This document shows, piece after piece, positions 17,927 to 24,859 of a stretch of 64,000 nucleotides of DNA. Where the stretch lies: the NCBI GenBank assembly GCA_016704485.1, contig JADJAA010000001.1:1178001-1242000 (forward strand), written 5' to 3'. A program made the position numbers and the translations under genes. Source of the DNA: Flavobacteriales bacterium. Lineage in GTDB: Bacteria > Bacteroidota > Bacteroidia > Flavobacteriales_F > PHOS-HE28. Within the stretch, counting starts at the first letter, position 1; each line of letters opens with the position of its first letter. The notes under the pieces were generated by a model. The model was not told where the DNA came from, did not search any database, and saw only the letters and a program-made list of their open reading frames with translations.

Positions 17927-18418
17927 TTAATGGGTGGGTTCTCTTTTCCTGACCTCGCTTTGCAGGTAAGCGTTCTTCATCGAGTCCAACTCCACCATCA
18001 TGCGGTGCATGAAGCGATCATTCATCTCCATCCGTTTCTGGAAAAAGTCATCATGGAAAAAGTCATGATGAAAGAGGGTGTCGTTGAAGAACAGATCGTT
18101 GAACCCGGGATCGTTCAAGAATGGATAGCGCAGTCCCATACGCGGCTTGAAGTCGTTGAAGACACTGTCCATGAAGGCCGGATCACTGTTCTGGCTGCGA
18201 TAGATGGAGGTGTACGTGGAATCGAAGGCCACCAGGTTACCGTTCTCATCGTACTGCTTGTTCACGCGCACGTCCACGTGCGGAGTGCTGATCCCTTGGG
18301 CAAGCGTGTCCGTGCTCAAAGGTGTATGTTGGTTGGTGGTCTGCCCATTGCAGGCGGAAAGGTTGAGCATGATCGCTATCCAAGCGAGCATGCCCATGAA
18401 TGCGCTCTTGGTTTTCAT
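17927..18418 (-). CDS. predicted lipoprotein in Hsp20 operon
   Basis: This 163-residue protein has a lipoprotein signal peptide (AFMGMLAWIAIMLNLSAC) in which Cys23 would be lipidated. The C-terminal half is rich in Phe, Asp, His and Met (FNDLFFNDTLFHHDFFHDDFFQKRMEM), an unusual composition that could bind metal or an unfolded protein surface. No family is recognised. It follows Hsp20 by 114 bp and precedes the 101-residue hypothetical gene by 11 bp. A periplasmic or outer-membrane stress role is guesswork from context. Confidence 0.65.
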   Translation of the reverse strand: MKTKSAFMGMLAWIAIMLNLSACNGQTTNQHTPLSTDTLAQGISTPHVDVRVNKQYDENGNLVAFDSTYTSIYRSQNSDPAFMDSVFNDFKPRMGLRYPFLNDPGFNDLFFNDTLFHHDFFHDDFFQKRMEMNDRFMHRMMVELDSMKNAYLQSEVRKREPTH

Positions 18419-18532
18419 TGGTCCATAGGGGTTTTTAATGTTCTAGGAGGATCGGGATGCCATCCGCTGCACAGCGGACGACATCCCACTTCCGGCCATC
18501 TCCGCAGCACTACGCCGCGGTTACTTGCACGA

Positions 18533-18979
18533 TCACTTGATGCTGATCATGCGCGTCTTGGGCTTGGCCTCCTCGCTTTTTGGAATTGTGAGTTGCAGTA
18601 CGCCATTCACGTACTCTGCCTTGATGGATTCGGCATTCGCGCTCTGCGGCAACACGAAGCTGCGCTCGAACGCCGTGCGACTGAACTCGCGCCGGGTCCA
18701 TCGGAGTTCTTTGTTCTCATCTTCCACAGTGTGCTCTCCGCGTATGGTAAGGGTATCGTCCACCATCTCCAGCTTCAGGTCTTTCTTGTCGAATCCCGGG
18801 GCCTGCATCTCCAATTTGAACGCTTCATTGTTCTCGGTGATGTTCACGCGTGGCGCGTGGTCCTGCCATCCGTCGCTTCCCAGAAAACGACCAATGTGCT
18901 GGCCAAAGATCTCACTGGCCAAACGATCCACCGGTGAAGCGGAAGTCACCGGAGATTGCTTATACTTCATAAGTGTCAT
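18533..18979 (-). CDS. Hsp20/alpha-crystallin small heat shock protein
   Basis: This 148-residue protein is of normal size for the family. The alpha-crystallin domain covers about residues 42-148: PRVNITENNEAFKLEMQAPGF, then DLKLEMVDDTLTIRGEH, then the conserved FERSFVLPQSANAESIKAEYVNGVLQLTIPK with the A-x-x-x-NGVL motif. ATP-independent holdase activity in the cytoplasm is expected. It leads a probable three-gene operon with a lipoprotein and a hypothetical gene. A second ATG at codon 4 is possible. Confidence 0.93.
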   Translation of the reverse strand: MTLMKYKQSPVTSASPVDRLASEIFGQHIGRFLGSDGWQDHAPRVNITENNEAFKLEMQAPGFDKKDLKLEMVDDTLTIRGEHTVEDENKELRWTRREFSRTAFERSFVLPQSANAESIKAEYVNGVLQLTIPKSEEAKPKTRMISIK

Positions 18980-19318
18980 TGTGTGTTTGGTTTTTTATTT
19001 TCCCCGGCCACCATGGTCGGAGTTCTGATCTACGGATCACAGATCCTTTGCCAATGCCTGCAACCTGACGATCTGTAAGTCCTGTTGAACAATTTTTGTA
19101 AACGACCCTAGTGTACGAATGTCGATCTTTCAGCGACGCTGAAAAGTTGACACTACCGCACGTTCATGAACCGGGATACGCACGTACGGACCAACGCAGG
19201 ATACAGGCGTATTTGGCGCTGCTATCCTAGTAGGGAGCGCAGCGTTTACGAACGAGGACACGATCCAACGTAAAGCTGATGGTACGCTCCATGAACGCAC
19301 AGCAACCGCTTGCACTGT
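18980..19318. other. gene-free interval
   Basis: This stretch holds the upstream region of the Hsp20 operon and the downstream end of the 19319-19705 gene. No clear promoter, hairpin or small gene could be recognised. Confidence 0.4.
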
Positions 19319-19705
19319 TCACCCAAGTGGCTGCACCGCCTCCTCGATCCGCCGGGTCAACTCCTGTTGGTCCATGCTCACTTCGCTGCCCTGCCGGTTG
19401 CCCTCCAACTGGTACACCATGGTACCGGTCTGGAAGTCCCACTTGCGGCCCACGATGCGCCGCCGCGCAAAAGGACCCAACTCCACGCTATCGCCCACCT
19501 TGTACCTGCAGAAGAGCTCGATCTCCTTTACAATATCCTCTTGCGAAACGTTGTAATGAATGATCAACGCTTGGTCCTTGGCCTTGGCGTGGATGGTATA
19601 CAACCACAGCAACACCGGGTGCGGCGTTTTGCTGATGATGGGGTAAATGCCGTTCCAGAAAGGGACCAGCCCGTGCACCGGGCAAGGGGTCTTGGGTATG
19701 CGCAT
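19319..19705 (-). CDS. hypothetical protein
   Basis: About 128 residues from ATG 19705 (MRIPKTPCPV); a TTG at 19723 is an alternative. The sequence has a plausible globular pattern: a hydrophobic strand (PVLLWLYTIHAKAKDQALIIHY), then an amphipathic helix (QEDIVKEIELFCRY), then a beta-rich SH3-like stretch (KVGDSVELGPFARRRIVGRKWDFQTGTMVYQLEG). No family is recognised. It lies between the Hsp20 operon and the defence island with no obvious operon partner. An overlapping plus-strand frame is longer but has a less protein-like composition. Confidence 0.45.
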   Translation of the reverse strand: MRIPKTPCPVHGLVPFWNGIYPIISKTPHPVLLWLYTIHAKAKDQALIIHYNVSQEDIVKEIELFCRYKVGDSVELGPFARRRIVGRKWDFQTGTMVYQLEGNRQGSEVSMDQQELTRRIEEAVQPLG

Positions 19706-19908
19706 CGCCGAGTTTCTCGTCAAGGGGTTGGCGATAAGGTACGGATCGGAAAGGGGGAAAATGGAGTGATGGAAAAGAAGCAGGGTTTCCGAAGATGGGA
19801 GACGCTGCTAATGTTTGAAGGGGTTGAAACCGCAGCACGCTAGGTTGCGCGTGTTCCTGTTTATAACATCGTGGGCGCACATGCCCCGCTCCAAAGTACC
19901 TTGCCACC

Positions 19909-19966
19909 GTACCAGCTGTATGGGTTGAAGGATGGGGTGGTTGGGGTTGTGGAAGGGAAGTAGAAC
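19909..19966 (+). pseudogene. remnant of the 3' end of a type IIG R-M gene (direct repeat)
   Basis: The 18 codons at 19910-19963 read YQLYGLKDGVVGVVEGK then stop. They match the last residues of the intact type IIG gene (YQLYGLTEEEVRVVEGK). At DNA level 19909-19966 and 23620-23677 agree at about 49 of 58 positions, including the bases just after the stop codon. No more of the gene precedes it. The DUF559 gene and the type IIG gene lie between these two direct copies. Confidence 0.8.
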
Positions 19967-19989
19967 TTTGGAGAATGAAGAAGGAAATA

Positions 19990-20515
19990 CGCCCCACCCC
20001 GGCCCTCCCCGATTGGGAGGGGGCAGACCCCAACCCGGCCCTTCCGCCAGTCGGCAGCGAGGGGGCAATGCCAAGCGCGCGTGGTGTGGGTGGTGCCGTG
20101 CATGGGTTGCATACGGCCAATGTGCGCATCTATGAACTATTGAAGGAGCGTGCTCGCACGATGCGCACGAACCCCACCAAGGCTGAAAAGGTGCTGTGGC
20201 GTGCGTTACGAGGTAACAGGACCGGCACCTATTTCCGGCGGCAGCATGTGTTGGGCAATTTCATTGTTGATTTCGTTTCCTTGGATCGCAGGTTGGTGAT
20301 CGAAGTGGATGGCGACATCCATGATCACCAACAAGACTATGATGCCTTGCGCACGCAGTGGCTCAACCAAACAAGTTTTCACGTACTGCGCTTCCGCAAC
20401 GAAGAGGTGTTATTGCATTTGAACAGCGTACTTGAACGCATCGAAACCATCATTCAGCAGCGCCCGTCGATCGTAGCACTCTGACCCTCACCGCCGGGGA
20501 GGGCAGGGTGGGGCG
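19990..20515. repeat. inverted repeats bounding the DUF559 gene
   Basis: The left arm at 19990-20011 begins CGCCCCACCC and ends CCCTCCCCG. The right arm at 20495-20515 is its reverse complement with one substitution and one single-base gap. The DUF559 gene lies between. The layout parallels the GxxExxY cassette at 1579-2179: a lone nuclease-fold gene inside short inverted repeats. Confidence 0.7.
20068..20484 (+). CDS. DUF559 (VSR-like endonuclease fold) protein
   Basis: The conserved part starts at VRIYELLKERARTMRTNPTKAE and continues WRALRGNRTGTYFRRQHVLGNFIVDFVSLDRRLVIEVDGDIHDHQQDYDALRTQWL, the DUF559 pattern with the nuclease-like D-F-V-S ... VIEVDGD core. The protein has about 138 residues from ATG 20068; GTG 20098 is an equally reasonable start. 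Sequence further upstream is the GC-rich inverted-repeat arm and not part of the family. It directly precedes a type IIG restriction-modification gene, so a repair or restriction-linked role is possible, but no activity is known for most members. Confidence 0.85.
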   Translation: MPSARGVGGAVHGLHTANVRIYELLKERARTMRTNPTKAEKVLWRALRGNRTGTYFRRQHVLGNFIVDFVSLDRRLVIEVDGDIHDHQQDYDALRTQWLNQTSFHVLRFRNEEVLLHLNSVLERIETIIQQRPSIVAL

Positions 20516-20551
20516 CATTGGATTCACTTCGATCTGATCACCTTTGTAACC

Positions 20552-23500
20552 ATGTCCCTCTTCCAATCTGCCGTTCTCAATAAGTATTTGAAAGACCAAA
20601 ATGATGCCCGCGTGGCTGCGGCGTATGCCACGTTCACGGCGCACTTTCATGATCCCAGTATACAGGCCAACATCCGCGAAGCGAAAGAAGAGCAGTACCA
20701 AGAAGGGTTCTTGCGCGACCTCTTCGTGAATGTGCTGGGCTACACGCTGAACCCGCAAAAGGACTACGAGCTTACCAGCGAATTCAAGAACGAGAAAGGC
20801 GCGAAAAAGGCCGATGGCGCCATCCTTCAAAAGGGCAAAGCGTTGGCGGTGATCGAGCTGAAGGGCACCGATACCACCGACCTACAGACCATCAATACGC
20901 AGGCCTTCAACTACAAGGCCAACCACACCGATTGCGTTTACGTGATCACCAGCAACTTCCACAAGTTGCGGTTCTTTATTGACAATGCGGTGGAGCACAT
21001 CGAGTGGGACCTGTTCACGTTGAATGCGGAAGGGTTCCGGTTGCTGTGGCTTTGTTTGCAGCGCGACAATCTGCTGAGTGGCATCCCCAAAAAGTGAAGG
21101 CCGAGAGCCTGCAACAGGAGGGAGAAGATCACGAAGCTGCTCTACAAGGATTACAGCACCTTCAAGAATGCGTTGTGGCAGGATCTCTGCACCAACCACC
21201 CGGAACACGATAAACTGGTTCTCTACAAGAAGACCCAGAAGCTGCTGGACCGTTTCCTCTTTGTGCTCTTCAGCGAGGATAAAGGTTTGTTGCCGCCGAA
21301 CACGCTGCGCGGCATTCTGGAACAGTGGCGCAAGCTTACTGAACTGGACGAGTACCGACCGCTCTACGAACGGTGCCAGAAGTATTTCGGTTGGCTGAAT
21401 GCCGGATACAAGAGCAGTACACAGGAGATCTTCGCTTACAACGGTGGCCTCTTCAAACCGGATGAATTGCTGGACAGTGTGCGCATCAGCGATGCGATTC
21501 TGGAGACACACCTCACCGCATTGCATGCGTACGATTTCGGTAGCGAGGTGGACGTGAATATCCTCGGCCACATCTTCGAGCATAGCCTCAATGAGATCGA
21601 GAACATCACCGCGCAGCTGGAGGGCCGCGCCGTGGATAGCAAGAAGACCAAGCGCAAGAAGGACGGTGTGTTCTACACGCCGAAGTACATTACCCAATAC
21701 ATCGTGGAGCATACGGTCGGCCGGCTGTGTACCGAGAAGAAGGACGAGCTGGGCGTGCTGGACGAGGAGTATGCCAAGGGCCGCAAGGGCAGGCAGAAGA
21801 AGACCATTCAAGAACTGGATACGAAGTTGGATGTGTACCGCGATTGGCTCCTGAGCCTCACCATCTGCGACCCCGCCTGCGGCAGCGGCGCCTTCCTGAA
21901 CCAAGCACTGGATTTCCTGATCGCTGAGCACCGCTACGTGGACGAACTACAGGCCAGCTTGCTGGGCCATAGCATCACCTTCAAGGACATCGGCGACCAC
22001 ATCCTGGAGCGCAACATCTTTGGTGTTGACATAAACGAAGAGAGCGTGGAGATCGCACGCCTTAGCCTCTGGTTGCGCACTGCCACCAAGGGCCGCAAGC
22101 TGAACGACCTCAGCAGCAACATCAAGTGCGGCAACAGCCTGATCGACGACCCCGCCGTGGCCGGTGACAAGGCCTTTGATTGGAAGAAGGAGTTTCCGGA
22201 GGTGTTTGCGAAGGGTGGGTTTGATGTGGTGATTGGGAATCCGCCGTATGTGCGGCAGGAATTGATCAAACCGTTTTCAGCAAGTCTTGAAGCAGGTTAT
22301 CAAGTATTTTCGGGAAAGGCCGATCTGTTCACATATTTCTATGAACTTGCATATCGCATCTTATCGCCGCACGGTCTCTTATCCTTTATCTCGTCAGGAA
22401 AGTTTTTCCAAGCAAGTTATGGGACACCTCTCGTTACGTTCCTGACCAAGCGATTCCGTTTTATTGAGGTAGTTGATTTTGATGACCTTGATGTCTTTGA
22501 GGGGATTTCGGCGTACCCATTGATTTTCACTGGACGCAAGGAGGAAGAACCCAAGAACTACGAATTCGCTTATGCCTTTGTGCCTGACTTGATCTACCAC
22601 TCTTTGGCTGAGTTGATGGGTGCATTGCCATACGACAGCATTCGAATGGTTGACTTCATCGCGAACGATTTCAGTTTTCATACGCCCATTGAAGCGGCAC
22701 TTATCAATAAGCTTAGTTATGGCTCAATTTATCTGAAGGACCTTGGGTTACTTCCTTTAGTAGGAATCAAGACCGGATACAACGAAGGCTACCTTACCAC
22801 TGCGTCGACCCAGGCTACAATCAAACCTTACATATTCGGGAAAGACATCAAGCGATATACGCGTCCGATGGCTGAAACCCAGGTCATCTTCCCATATGAG
22901 CGACGTGATGGTGAATACACCTTACTCAACGAGGAAGAACTAGGGATTGCGCTCCACACACTTCAACTACAGAGAGGTCGCTTGGAAACTCGCGCTATTA
23001 TTTGCGACGGGGTAAAGAATGGTTCAAAGATTTGGTACGAATACCAGCAGATCAACCGCAAACTGGACTTTGATCAAGAGTACATAGTCTATCCTAACGT
23101 TTCCTTGGGAGCGAACTACACTCTGAGTAGGAGTTGTGTACTAGACATGACCGGCTTCGTCATCCCAACCAATGATCTATACATCTTGGCACTGTTGAAC
23201 AGTGCTCTATTGCAGTTTGTGATGTCAAAACTTGCGATCACTAGGCGAGGCGGATATCAGGAATATAAAGTCCAATACATCCAGAAGCTACCGATCAAGA
23301 AACTCAAAGATTCTGATAAGTCCCCATTCAAGATTAAAGCCGAAGCAGCCTTGAATTACGCGACTCAGTTGAACGAATTATCAATCAGGTTTACCACTCT
23401 TCTCCTATCCAAGTACACCCTCCCAAAACTTTCGCGCAACTTGGAGAACTGGCCCGTGCTGGATTTCAAGGGCTTCTTGAAGGAGTTGAAGAAAGCGAAT

Positions 23501-23674
23501 GTGACGCTAACCCTTGCCGAGGAGGCGGAGTGGCTGGGCTACTTTACCGAGCAGCAGACCAAGGCCCGAGCGCTGCAAACCCAGATAGACAAGACGGATA
23601 AAGAAATTGATGCGCTGGTGTACCAGCTGTATGGATTGACAGAGGAGGAGGTTAGGGTTGTGGAGGGGAAATAG
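20552..23674 (+). CDS. type IIG restriction-modification enzyme (two compensating frameshifts)
   Basis: This is one gene of about 1040 residues. The N-terminal part has a PD-(D/E)XK-like nuclease core (ADGAILQKGKALAVIELKGT). The methylase part has motif I DPACGSGAF (coded at about 21869) and the amino-methyltransferase motif IV IGNPPYV (about 22238). The C-terminal region is the TaqI/Eco57I-like specificity domain, ending in the conserved LYGLTEEEVRVVEG tail. An in-frame TGA at 21095-21097 splits it. Reading one base off from the A5 run (21089-21093) to the GGG run (21120-21122) gives VKAESLQQE, which joins EKITKLLYKDYS as in homologues. A -1 and a +1 error in homopolymers, or a recent inactivation, explains this. 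If intact it would methylate and cut foreign DNA. Confidence 0.85.
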
Positions 23675-23682
23675 AACCCAGC

Positions 23683-24087
23683 CTACTTACCCTTCCTTTT
23701 TGCCAACCCTGCCTTGATGTTCTGCAGCTGGTTGCGCGCTACTGTTGCCTCATAAGGCTTTACCACATAGCTCCGATAGCGCGCATTGTGGCAAGAATCC
23801 TTCAGCAAACGGTAATATGAGGCCACCCCCGGCAAGTGGGATTTGACAAGATCCACAGTGGCTTCGTGTTTCGAGGGTTTGTCGCCCGGCCCTTTTCGCG
23901 CGTATCTACTCCCAAAATATTGGTCGAAGGAGTTGAGCGTTTCCCCTTTCTCGGTCAGCGGAAATAGCTTTTCATAGACCAAGTGCATCGCCGAATAGAA
24001 TGCAGTAGTGATCACCCAATCCGGAAAAGTCCCTGATGTATTCAGTAGGTCGCAAGCGGCTTCGTTGTGCGCAGCGTGACCTTTCAC
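23683..24087 (-). CDS. HEPN-like domain protein
   Basis: This 134-residue, mostly helical protein has features of small HEPN proteins: an N-terminal helix with HNEAACDLL, the signature-like WVITTAFYSAMHLVYEKLF (about residues 24-42) and a C-terminal SCHNARYRSYVV segment where HEPN proteins carry polar active-site residues. The canonical RxxxxH is not clearly present, so RNase activity is uncertain. It starts 4 bp downstream of the 24092-24580 gene and ends 9 bp from the convergent type IIG gene. A role in abortive defence or as a regulator is plausible from family and location only. Confidence 0.55.
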   Translation of the reverse strand: MKGHAAHNEAACDLLNTSGTFPDWVITTAFYSAMHLVYEKLFPLTEKGETLNSFDQYFGSRYARKGPGDKPSKHEATVDLVKSHLPGVASYYRLLKDSCHNARYRSYVVKPYEATVARNQLQNIKAGLAKRKGK

Positions 24088-24091
24088 GAGT

Positions 24092-24580
24092 TCAGCTCTT
24101 TAGCTTCAGCACATAACCATCGGCTGCAAGTGCCTTCGGATCAAGGTCTTTTCCACCAGCCACGAAGGAGAACCGAATATGGAACTGATCGTTGGTGACG
24201 GTGCTTTCCAACGCGTTGACCACGTCGTACACCTTCAGCAGTTTATCGCTCTTGAAGGCTGCTTCGGTTGCGACGATCATTACGCTGAATCGATGCCAAG
24301 AATCAATGCGCAACAGGGCACTTTCGGTCTTCAACTTTTGTACTTTGAAAGCCTTCAGCACCTTGTTGGTTTCCGATCCGGCCTTGGAAAGATTCTCGGT
24401 CAAGGCCTTCAGAAGTAGTTGACGAGTTGCTTCACTGCCTTCCTTAAGTCCATCGGCTTTTCCAACTTCCTTGCCCTTGAAATATGCTTGGATCACCTCG
24501 TCGGGGCTGTAATGATCCTTCTTGGGTACGGTCAGTTCCCAAGGCTTGGAGCCATTTGTTTGTATTACGGAAGTTGCCAT
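24092..24580 (-). CDS. hypothetical protein paired with HEPN-like gene
   Basis: This 162-residue soluble protein has no recognised family. It has a helical, Lys/Glu-rich middle (EVGKADGLKEGSEATRQLLLKALTENLSKAGSETNKVLKAFKVQKL) and a C-terminal alpha/beta part (RFSVMIVATEAAFKSDKLLKVYDVVNALES ... FHIRFSFVAG) that resembles a small nucleotide-binding or ferredoxin-like fold. It is transcribed first of the pair, 4 bp from the HEPN-like gene, a spacing typical of functional partners. A toxin-antitoxin or defence module is possible; nothing in the sequence decides it. Confidence 0.55.
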   Translation of the reverse strand: MATSVIQTNGSKPWELTVPKKDHYSPDEVIQAYFKGKEVGKADGLKEGSEATRQLLLKALTENLSKAGSETNKVLKAFKVQKLKTESALLRIDSWHRFSVMIVATEAAFKSDKLLKVYDVVNALESTVTNDQFHIRFSFVAGGKDLDPKALAADGYVLKLKS

Positions 24581-24654
24581 TGGGCTTTAGGATCGGTACT
24601 TGCGTTCCTCTTTTTTGAGGATCGAGGCATTAGATAACTTCTCTGCCGACTAAA

Positions 24655-24722
24655 ATGCCCGAGGTGTATTAAGAAGCTTGCACTTCAACGGCATGAAGCC
24701 GACCTTCATACACCTCAGGCAT
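24655..24722. repeat. 15-bp inverted repeat with 38-nt loop
   Basis: ATGCCCGAGGTGTAT (24655-24669) and ATACACCTCAGGCAT (24708-24722) are reverse complements at 14 of 15 positions. Between them a smaller GCTT...AAGC pairing is possible. It marks the border between the defence island and the lamin-tail gene. It could be a bidirectional terminator without T runs or an end of a small mobile element. Confidence 0.6.
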
Positions 24723-24859
24723 GCCAAAGATACGTAAACTGGTCGCGAGTGGGACATGGCGCGTGAAAGGTTTTGAGCGCAGATATCAACTAAACAGCAG
24801 CACGGTCTTTGCTTCGAGACCCTGCGATCTGCGGGTACCGAGGCTTAAACGCACCCCCC

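Noticed and set aside
20882..21931. A 349-codon minus-strand frame opposite the R-M gene
   Set aside because: It is antisense to a gene with clear methylase motifs and has a Leu/Val/Gln-rich composition typical of antisense frames.
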